A program made the translations under genes and the position numbers. The notes under the pieces were generated by a model. The model did no database searches. It had not been told where the DNA came from and saw nothing but the letters and a program-made list of their open reading frames with translations. Below are positions 54,141 to 63,326 of a stretch of 64,000 bases of DNA, piece by piece (within the stretch, counting starts at the first letter, position 1; every line of letters starts with the position of its first letter). Location of the stretch: NCBI GenBank assembly GCA_023664265.1, contig JAMPFV010000012.1:1-64000 (forward strand). Reading direction: 5' to 3'. The stretch is from Roseburia sp. Its GTDB lineage: Bacteria > Bacillota > Clostridia > Lachnospirales > Lachnospiraceae.

Positions 54141-55160
54141 TTGCTGAAAAAATTACTGCGCTTCTGCATCTCCCGGTGCGGCCTCCTGCACATACCCTGC
54201 GCCTTTTGCCGTGAGATGATAAGGGGATATCGCGTCTATAAGCGGATAAAGCGGAGAACGGGCGGGGCGAAACTGTTCCTTCAATATTATCCGGGGACAG
54301 GGGACGTGTATCTGTCCGCCGCGTATTTGAGATACTGCGAGGAGCGGGAAAATGCCGCCGGAAATTCCGTTTTTGTCGTGAACGGGGCAAACGCCGCCGG
54401 GGTCGCCGCGCTGACAGGCCCGGAGCGCATCCCTGTCGTGGCGCTTCCGGGCGATAAGGCGTATTCTCTGGTGCAGCTGACCAGATTTATCGGGACGGAT
54501 GCGGTGGACATAAAATATCTGCATTACATGAGCGATTGGCCGATGTACACAAGTTTTCTGATTACGCTTGCGGGTCTGCACGGCCTCGGATTTATGGAGC
54601 TCTACCGCGAAATCGCATTCGACGGGGAGCGGTTTGAACTGCCGGCTCCGCGGTGGAGCATGGGGAGGGAATCGTATCCGCCGGCGTCAGGCCGTGAGCG
54701 GAGGGCGCTGCTTGCGCCCGCGGCAAATTCGATAGCACAGGGGCCGGACAGTCTGTTCTGGCGGGAGCTGGCGCGGCGGTTAAAGCAGTCGGGATACCGC
54801 GTGTACACAAACGTCTCCGGCGACGAGAGACCGATTGCGGGAACGGAGCCGGCGTTTATACCCTATAAGGAGCTGGCGCTGTTCTTGGACGAGCGCGCGG
54901 TGTTTATCGGGTACAGAAGCGGACTGTGTGATCTGGCGGCCTCTCTAAAGTGCAGGAAAATTATCCTGTATCCCAAAAGCGGCTGGCCGGTTATCAACGG
55001 ATTGCGTATAGCCTCAACGCTTGAAATTTTCTCGCTGAGTAAGATGGGGTTATGTGAAGATGCCGTCGAGTTGGAATACTCGGAACAAAATGAGTTGCAG
55101 ATTTTATCAGAAATACTGGAAAATACAGCAAATGGAAGAGGAAAGAGGATAAATATATGA
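54141..55160 (+). CDS. GT-B (GT9-like) glycosyltransferase, paralogue 2
   Basis: This 339-residue protein starts at TTG 54141. N-lobe YPGTGDVYLSAAYL (about residue 45); C-lobe LLAPAANSIA (about 195), IPYKELALFLDERAVFIGYRSGLCD and KIILYP. It shows the family motifs of the other three GT9-like copies. Four bases of overlap with the next gene imply coupling. Confidence 0.72.
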   Translation: MLKKLLRFCISRCGLLHIPCAFCREMIRGYRVYKRIKRRTGGAKLFLQYYPGTGDVYLSAAYLRYCEERENAAGNSVFVVNGANAAGVAALTGPERIPVVALPGDKAYSLVQLTRFIGTDAVDIKYLHYMSDWPMYTSFLITLAGLHGLGFMELYREIAFDGERFELPAPRWSMGRESYPPASGRERRALLAPAANSIAQGPDSLFWRELARRLKQSGYRVYTNVSGDERPIAGTEPAFIPYKELALFLDERAVFIGYRSGLCDLAASLKCRKIILYPKSGWPVINGLRIASTLEIFSLSKMGLCEDAVELEYSEQNELQILSEILENTANGRGKRINI

Positions 55161-57679
55161 AAATAGCAGTAATAGAAGACAGGTTGAAGGATTATGTGGC
55201 GGATGTATTTTGCCGGCACCCGGATTCACAATTGGAGCTTGCGTCCTTTTTGGATTGGAAGCCGCAACAGGAGACATACCGGGAAATACCCATCGGAAAA
55301 ATTGAGGAGGCGGACAGCGGCAAATATGATGCGATTTTAATTGCGATCAGGGATAACAGGTATCTGTCCCGTCTGCTTACTTGGCTGCATAAGCGGCATA
55401 TAGGGAATGTGTATGTCGTGCGACTGTTTGCGTTGGACATGAGGGAGGATTTTATTATTGAGGAACCGCCGTATTTTGACAGTCTGCGCGTGGATAAAAT
55501 GCCGTCAGAGCACCAAAAACCTTATTTGGTACATCTAGAAACGCATGTGTGTGACCACTGTAATCTGAACTGTAAGGCCTGCAACAATTTCTCGCCGTTT
55601 GTAGAGGAACCGTCTTACGCGGACATTGACCGGTTTGAGCGGGATTTGCAAAGCTTAACCGGGTTGTTTTCGGGAATAGGCAGATTTTTTCTGCTTGGGG
55701 GAGAACCGCTGCTTGCGCCGGAGCTGTGCTGTGAGATGATTCGGTGCTATAGAAAATATTTCCTGGCGAACGAATTGCGGGTGCTGACAAACGCGACGTT
55801 GATTCTCTCCATGAAGGACGAGTTCTGGGAGTGCATTCGAGAAAATGAGGTTATTATACACATCTCGCTGTATCCGCCTGTGAAGGAGCGGATTGATAAA
55901 ATCAGGGAGAAATTGGAGCAGGAAAATGTAAGGTATCTTGTGTTCAGGGAGGTTAAATCATTTGTAAAGCATTGGACTGCCTATCCCTTTGAAGATGAGA
56001 ATTATAATAATGAATATTGCGGATCCGCAGGATGCCATTATTTGAGGGATGGGAAAATTTCAAAGTGTCCGGATGCAATGTTGGTTGATTCTATGTCTGA
56101 GAAAGATAAGTCACTCTCATTACCGGAATCCGAGGACAGGATAAAGCTTTCAGAGGAATCGGATGCATGGGAGATAATTGAAAGGCTCGATAATGCCATT
56201 GACATGTGCAAGAGCTGTACCTACAGGAGAGCGGAGGCCATAAGCTGGGAACGGGTGGAGGGTGCGGCACAGCCGTCGGACTGGCTGTTACCGCATAAGT
56301 ATGAGGCGGAGGTGGAAAAGGCCTTCCATGAGACAGAGAGAGTAAAGGTTGAGCTTCAAAAGGCAGAAAATGAGATAAAAAAAGTAAAAGCGGAGGCTCA
56401 AAAGGCAGAAAAAGAAATAAAAATGTTAAGCGGAATCATAGAAGAGTGGCATAAGCAGATCCGGTCGGACAAAGAAAACATAGATGCCGGTAAGGAAAGA
56501 GAGAACAGGCTGAAGGAAGAGTTGGGCATATGGAAAAAAAGATATGATTCCGTCAATAATTCTCTGAAAAACATACAGTGGGAATATGAGAGAGTGAATA
56601 ATTCGTACTCGCATAAAATCGGCAGAGCAATCACATGGCTGCCGAGGAAGGTAAGAAAAACGGCGCAAATATGCGGGGGGGGGGTACTTAAAAAGCTGAA
56701 AGAAAGCGGGCTGTATAAGATTAATGATTTGTTTAAAAGGGAGGTATTAAAGGGGTTTGAGGAATACGGCAAGATTGTAAATGAATATGGAAGCGATGTG
56801 GTCGTTTTTGCCACCGCGTGGAGAGGAACCGGGGACTACTTTATCTGCGGGTTATACTTGGAAGAATATTTAAAGGTAAATAATATTGACAATTATGTCT
56901 TTTTGATTCCAGATAGTGGAGGAGAACCGAAGGTTACGGAATTGTTCGAGGTATACCATAAGCATACTGTTGAAATGAAGAGAATCACACCCATGAATAT
57001 TTTAGCAGCCTTTTCCTTTCAAAAAAATAGGCAGATACGTTATTTACATCATGGCAATCAAAATTTTCACAACAGAAGTATAAGTATTTCAGATATTGAA
57101 CTGGCAGGATATAAAGGATTGCACATGATTGATTTTTATCTGTGTTATGGGTTTATGCTCCCAGAGCACGCTCCTAAATCCATTCCGTATTTTGACAGAG
57201 AAGAAAATATAATTAACGAAATGTTTGAGGAAAATCATTTAATAAAAGGGAAAACCGTATTAATTGCACCCTATTCCACAGGCTTGAAACAATATGAACT
57301 GCCGGAAAAATTTTGGGTGGAATTGACTTTTCATTTAAAGGAAAGGGGGTATACCGTAGCGACAAATTGTGTGGGTAAAGAAAAATGTATTTCGGGAACC
57401 GTGGCAATGAATATCCCATATAAACAGACTGTTCCTTTTGTGGAGAGGGCAGGATATTTTATAGGAATACGAAGCGGGTTATGTGACATCCTGGCAGGAG
57501 CGTATTGTAAAAAAATAATATTTCATACATATAGGGCGACATGGTGGAAAGACGGAATGAGTATACCATATACGGGATTAAATAATATGGGGTTATGTGA
57601 TGATGCGGTTGAATTTGAATATAGAAATGGGGAGGAAACAAAAGCATTGTTAAAAATTGCATTGGAGAATTTATTTTAA
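55157..57679 (+). CDS. Radical SAM, coiled coil and GT-B fusion protein
   Basis: This 840-residue protein has four parts: an N-terminal alpha/beta segment (1-110); a radical SAM domain with CNLNCKAC (Cys135, 139, 142) and the SAM-binding LLGGEPLL, with further Cys near 288-293, 303 and 345-348 (CKSC); a Lys/Glu-rich coiled coil (about 385-490); and a GT9-like GT-B domain (about 520-840) with WRGTGDYF, VLIAPYST, VPFVERAGYFIGIRSGLCD. A linker ITWLPRKVRK precedes the last domain and recurs at 57844. Radical SAM proteins of this type occur in capsule loci, but fusion to a transferase is unusual. Base composition becomes AT-rich within this gene. Confidence 0.75.
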   Translation: MKIAVIEDRLKDYVADVFCRHPDSQLELASFLDWKPQQETYREIPIGKIEEADSGKYDAILIAIRDNRYLSRLLTWLHKRHIGNVYVVRLFALDMREDFIIEEPPYFDSLRVDKMPSEHQKPYLVHLETHVCDHCNLNCKACNNFSPFVEEPSYADIDRFERDLQSLTGLFSGIGRFFLLGGEPLLAPELCCEMIRCYRKYFLANELRVLTNATLILSMKDEFWECIRENEVIIHISLYPPVKERIDKIREKLEQENVRYLVFREVKSFVKHWTAYPFEDENYNNEYCGSAGCHYLRDGKISKCPDAMLVDSMSEKDKSLSLPESEDRIKLSEESDAWEIIERLDNAIDMCKSCTYRRAEAISWERVEGAAQPSDWLLPHKYEAEVEKAFHETERVKVELQKAENEIKKVKAEAQKAEKEIKMLSGIIEEWHKQIRSDKENIDAGKERENRLKEELGIWKKRYDSVNNSLKNIQWEYERVNNSYSHKIGRAITWLPRKVRKTAQICGGGVLKKLKESGLYKINDLFKREVLKGFEEYGKIVNEYGSDVVVFATAWRGTGDYFICGLYLEEYLKVNNIDNYVFLIPDSGGEPKVTELFEVYHKHTVEMKRITPMNILAAFSFQKNRQIRYLHHGNQNFHNRSISISDIELAGYKGLHMIDFYLCYGFMLPEHAPKSIPYFDREENIINEMFEENHLIKGKTVLIAPYSTGLKQYELPEKFWVELTFHLKERGYTVATNCVGKEKCISGTVAMNIPYKQTVPFVERAGYFIGIRSGLCDILAGAYCKKIIFHTYRATWWKDGMSIPYTGLNNMGLCDDAVEFEYRNGEETKALLKIALENLF

Positions 57680-57719
57680 AATCTTTTTTAATAAAACTAC
57701 CAGATTATAACCGAAAGTA

Positions 57720-57846
57720 ATCTGTATAGGATTAATACTTTACCCAAAATGGATGTGATAAGAAGTTTAGAGGAGTATATAAAAATTGCAGGCGAGAGTG
57801 CAACAGAGAAAGTATTGATTATAAAAGAGATAGAGGAAAAAATATG
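57720..57846 (+). CDS. Possible small ORF in gap
   Basis: The 164-base gap between the two large fusion genes contains an open frame with ATG at about 57750 (32 codons, Glu/Ile/Lys rich) whose stop overlaps the next start as ATATGA. The frame is open further upstream without a start. It could be a leader peptide or relic; there is no strong ribosome site. Confidence 0.25.
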
Positions 57847-60822
57847 AAGGTGTTAGTGGTTTCATTCAACGATTCGGACAACTTAGCAATAGAAAATGTT
57901 TTATATGAATTGGAGAGCAGAGGACATGAAATAACAATATTTGCGGTATGTGATGACAAAAGCAGTTTAAGGATGTTTGAGCATTTAAAGGCGGAGATAA
58001 AAGATATTTCAGAACTCAATGAAAGTACGGTAAGGGATTATGATATTGCATTTTGCAGTAATATGGTGATGCGCGAATTACAATTATTTGATATTTACTG
58101 CTTTGTTTATACGTCATACTTGGATGACACTTATGTCACGGATGGGGCAGATTTTCTGTTTATGAGCAGGGATTTACAAATAGATGATATGGATTATAAA
58201 TGCGCTTCTATGACAGTCGGGATTCCTAAAAATGATAAAATGAAACAAAGCAATGTTGCGCCATCCAATAGAATTCTTTTTATTGACAGCGGACATATTC
58301 CATTCGGGAGGCAGGGAAAAGCAGAGATAGCGGATACAATATTAGAGATATGCAGATGCTTTCCGCAGTATGAGATTTGTATAAAACCAAGATGGTTAAG
58401 AGAGAAAGACGTCAGATATACTCATAAAAATCTTGAGCATATATATGACATTATCGAAGATAGTTGTAACCATACGCCACCAGATAATCTAAAAATGTTG
58501 ACACAACATTATGACTTGCAGGAGCTGATTGATTCCAGCATAACGGTAATAACTTTATTTTCGGCCGTCCATTTGGATGTGATAAGCAGAGGGAAGGGAT
58601 TGCTGATATTATCCGAATGGCACAACGAAGATAAACATGATATGAGAAATGAAACCGTATTACAAAAACAGGAAAGCTTATACAAGAAAAGCGGTTGTGT
58701 TATACCTTATAAAGACGCAATAAAATTTCTTCCGTATGGGTTACAGGCATCAGACAGTTATAAAGAAATGATGTTACCTTACAGAGGAGGTGCCTCACAA
58801 AAAATAGCAGATGTAATGGAATATATTTTTTTCAATTTTTTGCTTGTGAACAGATTCCCTATAAGAAAGGTGTATAGATATGAAACCTTTAGGAGTGAGA
58901 TCACAGAGGATGCTTCACTTACAATGGATTCGTTAAAAAGAGAGCGCATTAAAGCGGTTTTACAACAGCGATGTCATATGGAAAAAATAAAGCTGACCGG
59001 TGCAATTGACTTTAGCGGTTATTATGAATATGTAGAACGGGAAGTAAAGGAGATTTCGATAAATAAATATAATGTTAAAAAATTATTTCGTTCCGCATTT
59101 GATTTGCGCAATCAGATAATAACAGATAATTATTCAAAGCTGATGGGAGATGCAATCAATCAATCATACTTACTAAAAGCACTTTATGATGAAGGACGCG
59201 AAAATGAAATAATGAGTATAAACATACAAGATGTTTTATGCAGAGGTCCCTATTTTTACTATCTGGGTATGATACACAGGCAAAAAAAGCAATTCAGGGA
59301 AGCTGTTTTTAATTTTGCGCTGTATATAGAGGAGATGATGGAAAGAACTTATGATAAATATCCTCAGGAACAGAGTTGGGGAATAAGAGATGCTTATAAT
59401 TGCATTTTTAAATTTTATGACGGAACGGGTATTCCGGATATGTTATTTGCAAAAATGTATGGTTGGTTATATGAAAACAATCTTGAATATTTGGTTGCAT
59501 TTGATAATAAAAAAAGGATTTATAGCTATATACCGTCTATAGCCATGAATATATATAAGCATAATTTGGAATTATCGCAAAAACTTTTATATTATTATGT
59601 AAAATACGAATCAGTCTATAAGTCGGAATCAATTATCGGAAGAACAGATGAGTTAGATATAAATGAAAAGCGAATAAAAGGTTCTCTGAGCTATAAGCTC
59701 GGATTTGGAATCACATGGCTTCCGAGAAAAGTTCGGAAAGTATTTAAGGCCGTAATGCACGGAGGAATAAAAGGCGCTTGGCAGGACGGAAGAGATGCTC
59801 GGAGGAGATTTATAGAGAAACAGCATGTTTTTCAAATTACAGACACTTTTTTGCGCAAAGTTCTAAAAGGGTATGATATATATGCAAAAGTCATGCAGGA
59901 ATACGGCAGTAATGCGGAATTGTTTCTCTCGGCAGAAGCGACTGGGGACGCATACATATATGGAATGATGCTTGCGGCATATGCCGGGAAAAATTACCCT
60001 GACAGAGAGCCTGTTTACGGTGTTTTTGGACAGAGCAGTATCGTTGTGGCGCAACTGTTTAAGATTAAAAACAGTGTACCTTTAAATAAAGACGAATTTT
60101 ATTTTTTGTATAATTTATTGATGTTTGCACCTGAAGGTTTAATTCATATGGTGTCCATGCATTACCATGTGTTTTATCGACACATAGGAATATTCACTTA
60201 TTTAGAGGGGCTTCATGGATATAATTATCTAACGCAAGTAATGTCTTATTTAAGTATCGATAATAAAAGTGAATTTACAAAGCCGGCATTTCTTTATGAC
60301 AACAAAAGGATGGATGAAATCTTAAAAAATATAGCGTGTATACCGGGCAGGACAATTGTGATTGCGCCGTATGCAAAAACAGTAAAACCGATTCCGATGT
60401 ATTTTTGGATACAGCTGGCAGTAAAGCTGAGGCAAGCCGGATATTGCGTTTGTACTAATTCTGTCGGGGATACAGAGCCTCCGGTTTATGGAACCGCTGC
60501 AGTGTTTATTCCCTATGACCAATCAGTGCCTTTCGTAGAGCGAGCGGGAGCGGTAATAGGGTTGAGAAGCGGATTTTTGGATGTAGTCAGCAGTGCGAAC
60601 TGCTTAAAAATTTCTTTATGCAACGATGATAATTATAAAAGAGGGATATGTCATATCAGTGACAGTTTTTCATTGTCAGCGATGTATGGGGAACCCAAGC
60701 AGTATGATCTGTTATATTCAGCGGAGGGGGTAACAAATTTATTGGAGGAGGTAGTAAATACAGTTATCGGCGAGTTGAAGAACCAAGCGAACAATGAAAG
60801 GGAAATACGGTATGAACAATGA
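57844..60822 (+). CDS. Two-module glycosyltransferase fusion
   Basis: This 992-residue protein has three parts. Residues 1-340 have the look of a GT-B-type glycosyl or glycerophosphotransferase (LVVSFNDSDNLAIENV, ILFIDSGHIPFG, YEICIKPRWL). Residues about 340-620 are helical, TPR-like (YYLGMIHRQKKQFREAVF). The C-terminal 320 residues are the fourth GT9-like copy, preceded by the linker GITWLPRKVRK, with AEATGDAYIYG, IVIAPYAK, VPFVERAGAVIGLRSGFLD. Coding is strongly AT-rich. It presumably adds two successive residues, as bifunctional polymerases do; this is inference. Confidence 0.7.
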   Translation: MKVLVVSFNDSDNLAIENVLYELESRGHEITIFAVCDDKSSLRMFEHLKAEIKDISELNESTVRDYDIAFCSNMVMRELQLFDIYCFVYTSYLDDTYVTDGADFLFMSRDLQIDDMDYKCASMTVGIPKNDKMKQSNVAPSNRILFIDSGHIPFGRQGKAEIADTILEICRCFPQYEICIKPRWLREKDVRYTHKNLEHIYDIIEDSCNHTPPDNLKMLTQHYDLQELIDSSITVITLFSAVHLDVISRGKGLLILSEWHNEDKHDMRNETVLQKQESLYKKSGCVIPYKDAIKFLPYGLQASDSYKEMMLPYRGGASQKIADVMEYIFFNFLLVNRFPIRKVYRYETFRSEITEDASLTMDSLKRERIKAVLQQRCHMEKIKLTGAIDFSGYYEYVEREVKEISINKYNVKKLFRSAFDLRNQIITDNYSKLMGDAINQSYLLKALYDEGRENEIMSINIQDVLCRGPYFYYLGMIHRQKKQFREAVFNFALYIEEMMERTYDKYPQEQSWGIRDAYNCIFKFYDGTGIPDMLFAKMYGWLYENNLEYLVAFDNKKRIYSYIPSIAMNIYKHNLELSQKLLYYYVKYESVYKSESIIGRTDELDINEKRIKGSLSYKLGFGITWLPRKVRKVFKAVMHGGIKGAWQDGRDARRRFIEKQHVFQITDTFLRKVLKGYDIYAKVMQEYGSNAELFLSAEATGDAYIYGMMLAAYAGKNYPDREPVYGVFGQSSIVVAQLFKIKNSVPLNKDEFYFLYNLLMFAPEGLIHMVSMHYHVFYRHIGIFTYLEGLHGYNYLTQVMSYLSIDNKSEFTKPAFLYDNKRMDEILKNIACIPGRTIVIAPYAKTVKPIPMYFWIQLAVKLRQAGYCVCTNSVGDTEPPVYGTAAVFIPYDQSVPFVERAGAVIGLRSGFLDVVSSANCLKISLCNDDNYKRGICHISDSFSLSAMYGEPKQYDLLYSAEGVTNLLEEVVNTVIGELKNQANNEREIRYEQ

Positions 60823-61333
60823 GATATACAGGGCATTGAGGCAAAGCTTTGAAATTATTGAGAAATCGCATCTGGTATTGCCGGCACAGAGCACGTTGGA
60901 AATATATCATCATTACGGAATAGAGGATTTCAATAAAACGGGGGCTGTTTTTATAAATGTGGTCAATAAGGAATATTGTAAGAGTTATGCGGTAATCCTC
61001 CCAGGGCAAAGTTATCCGTTACATTATCATAAGATTAAATTAGAGACTTTTTATGTTTTATATGGTGAATTGGAGGTGACATGCGAGGAGAATACATATA
61101 TATTAAAACCCGGGGAAATGTTGGATGTGGAGAGGGGAGCGGAGCATTCCTTTTGCAGCGCAACAGGAGCAGTATTTGAGGAGATTTCCACAACTTATGT
61201 GAGAAATGATTCTATATATATTGATTCAAAGATTAGTGGAAAAACATATGAACAAAGGAAAACATTTGTGACTTATGCAGAATGGAGGGGGATGAAAGAG
61301 AATGAGCAGCAGAGAAAAGATTTTACTCCATGA
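60812..61333 (+). CDS. Cupin-domain protein
   Basis: This 173-residue single-domain cupin has motif 1 PLHYHKIKLETFYVLYG (His-x-His and Glu ligands) and motif 2 with DVERGAEHSF. Similar cupins sit beside sialic-acid-type sugar synthases. It may be a sugar isomerase or epimerase, or a metal-dependent binding protein. ATG 60812 overlaps the preceding gene; its own end overlaps kdsA by 32 bases. Confidence 0.72.
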   Translation: MNNEIYRALRQSFEIIEKSHLVLPAQSTLEIYHHYGIEDFNKTGAVFINVVNKEYCKSYAVILPGQSYPLHYHKIKLETFYVLYGELEVTCEENTYILKPGEMLDVERGAEHSFCSATGAVFEEISTTYVRNDSIYIDSKISGKTYEQRKTFVTYAEWRGMKENEQQRKDFTP

Positions 61334-62135
61334 TTTTGAAATTGGAGGAGATACACTTACTTTAATCGGAGGCCCTTGTGCAATAGAGAGTAGAGAAATA
61401 TGTCAGGAAGTCGCGGATACGATGGTCAGAATCTGTCGGCGGTTAAAAATAAACTATATATTTAAAGGAAGTTTTGATAAAGCGAATCGTTCTAATCTCC
61501 GTGCTGGAAGAGGAGTAGGAATGGAAAAGGGACTGGAAATACTGAATGATATAAAAGAGAAATATCATATTCCGGTCACCACGGATGTACACGAATCATG
61601 GCAGTGCAAAGAGGTTGGAAAAATCGCAGATATTTTGCAGATACCGGCATATCTATGCCGCCAGACGGATCTGATACTGGAGGCTGCCGGAACAGGGAGA
61701 GTAGTCAATATCAAAAAAGGACAATTTATGGCTCCTTGGAATATGATAAATGTTGTGGAAAAAATGTTGTCGCGCAACAATAAAAACATTATTCTTTGTG
61801 AGAGAGGAACGACCTTTGGGTATAATCGACTGGTTGTCGATATGCAAAGTCTGGTAGAGATGAGACGGTTTGGATACCCGGTATTTATTGATGCGACACA
61901 CTCGGTTCAACAGCCGGGAAGTAATAATGAGTTTACGTCAGGGAATCGGGACTTCGTCCCATATTTAATGAATGCATCTGTAGCGATTGGCGTGGATGGA
62001 ATTTTTGCGGAGATTCATCCTGATCCGGATCATGCAATATCGGATGGGCCAAGCCAGTTGCGATTAAGAGATGTAGAGAGAGTACTGGCAAACGCGAAAG
62101 AGTTTGATAGTCTGTCAAGGAGGTTACAGGTATAA
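61302..62135 (+). CDS. kdsA: Kdo-8-phosphate synthase
   Basis: This 277-residue enzyme condenses arabinose 5-phosphate with PEP to give Kdo 8-phosphate. Signatures: GGPCAIES, FKGSFDKANRS, TTDVHE, LCRQTD, KKGQFMAPW, CERGTTFGYN, DATHSVQQPG. The four ligands of the metal-dependent class are all present: Cys26, His200, Glu237 and Asp248. Non-metallo enzymes such as E. coli have Asn at the Cys position. GGAGGGGG lies before ATG 61302, within the cupin gene. It overlaps the next gene by one base. Confidence 0.95.
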   Translation: MSSREKILLHDFEIGGDTLTLIGGPCAIESREICQEVADTMVRICRRLKINYIFKGSFDKANRSNLRAGRGVGMEKGLEILNDIKEKYHIPVTTDVHESWQCKEVGKIADILQIPAYLCRQTDLILEAAGTGRVVNIKKGQFMAPWNMINVVEKMLSRNNKNIILCERGTTFGYNRLVVDMQSLVEMRRFGYPVFIDATHSVQQPGSNNEFTSGNRDFVPYLMNASVAIGVDGIFAEIHPDPDHAISDGPSQLRLRDVERVLANAKEFDSLSRRLQV

Positions 62136-62800
62136 TGAAAGCAGTTATATTGGGAAAAGCGGGTTCAACTCGGGTTAAATATAAGAATTACAGACCGTTT
62201 TACGGTGAGAAATCTTTAACAGATATATTGTTGGAAAAGCTGACGGAGGTAATGGATCCGGAGGATATTTTTTTAAGCTGTGAGGATGACCGGTTTCGCG
62301 CATTCGCAGAGAAATGGAAGATTCACTTTATTTTGAGGGACGGTGAATTTACGAAATTAGCTACTAATACAGTAGAGGTAGTCAGAAATGTATGCAAAGA
62401 TGTTCCGGGGAGTGATGACATACTGTATTGCTCCTGTATGGATCCATTGTTTGACAGCTATGATGAGATATTTAAAATTTGGGAAATAGAAAAAGCAACA
62501 CATGATTCCTTAAATGTAATATATCCTATTAAGAACTATTTTTTGGATCAGAATCATAATCCCATAGGATTTGGATTCGGCTATTGGCATAAATATTCTC
62601 AATATATTCCACCCATCTATCAAATTAGTTGGGCAACAGAAATATTGACAAGAAAGAGTATAGAAACATGCGGATATATGGTGGGCGAAAATCCCTATTG
62701 GTATGACGCATACAATCCGACGATTGACATAGATACGGAAAGAGACTGGGAGTTGGCACAGGTCTTATATAAATATTACCATGAGCACGACTTAAAGTAA
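62135..62800 (+). CDS. CMP-sugar synthetase (KdsB/NeuA type)
   Basis: This 221-residue cytidylyltransferase has an atypical but recognisable N-terminal nucleotide loop (ILGKAGSTRV in place of the usual RxGSKR), the IFLSCEDDRF strand, a YCSCMDPLF segment, and the C-terminal PTIDIDTERDW typical of NeuA-like enzymes. By context it should form the CMP derivative of the octulosonate made by KdsA. The exact sugar cannot be read from sequence. It is co-directional with no gap to kdsA. Confidence 0.8.
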   Translation: MKAVILGKAGSTRVKYKNYRPFYGEKSLTDILLEKLTEVMDPEDIFLSCEDDRFRAFAEKWKIHFILRDGEFTKLATNTVEVVRNVCKDVPGSDDILYCSCMDPLFDSYDEIFKIWEIEKATHDSLNVIYPIKNYFLDQNHNPIGFGFGYWHKYSQYIPPIYQISWATEILTRKSIETCGYMVGENPYWYDAYNPTIDIDTERDWELAQVLYKYYHEHDLK

Positions 62801-62822
62801 AAATTTCTGTGGAAAGGTGTTT

Positions 62823-63326
62823 ATGATTAAATTAATTGTAATGGATGTGGATGGAACGCTTACAGATGGGGGACTTTATTACTCAAATGAGGGTGCGGAA
62901 ACAAAAAAATTTTGTGTTAAGGATGGAATTGGAATACTTATGGTTCAGGCAGTTGAAAAGAAATGCATGATAATGACGGGCAAGGAATCAGATCTGGTAA
63001 AAAAAAGGGCGGAGGATCTTCATATCGAACATGTTTTTCAAGGGATTCATAACAAAAAAAGGTGTCTTATGGCGTTTATGAAGAAAGAACAGGTAGCGGG
63101 AGACGAAATCTTGTATATAGGAGATGATTTAAATGACTTGGGCGCAATGCAAATCGCTGGGAGAGTCGGATGTCCCGCAGATGCGGCAGAAGAAGTGAAG
63201 CTGCTTGCTGATTTTATATCTGTATATACCGGGGGTAATGGTGCGGTAAGAGATATTCTGTTTAAATTGTTAAAAGAAGAGGGGCTGTATGAAAAAGCAA
63301 TCGAAAATGTATATGGATCGATTTAG
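62823..63326 (+). CDS. kdsC: Kdo-8-phosphate phosphatase (KdsC-like HAD)
   Basis: This 167-residue C0-type HAD has motif I VMDVDGTLTDG, the KFCVKDGIGI loop, MTGKES and motif IV YIGDDLNDLGAM, the pattern of KdsC. It would dephosphorylate Kdo 8-phosphate before CMP activation. The start is ATG 62823, six bases after GGAAAGG; it is the last gene of the locus. A NeuA-associated phosphatase for a nonulosonate is the main alternative. Confidence 0.88.
   Translation: MIKLIVMDVDGTLTDGGLYYSNEGAETKKFCVKDGIGILMVQAVEKKCMIMTGKESDLVKKRAEDLHIEHVFQGIHNKKRCLMAFMKKEQVAGDEILYIGDDLNDLGAMQIAGRVGCPADAAEEVKLLADFISVYTGGNGAVRDILFKLLKEEGLYEKAIENVYGSI

Noticed and set aside
52577..54193. 538-codon minus-strand frame across the isomerase, phosphatase and accessory genes
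   Set aside because: It crosses three real overlapping genes and lacks a ribosome site or domain.
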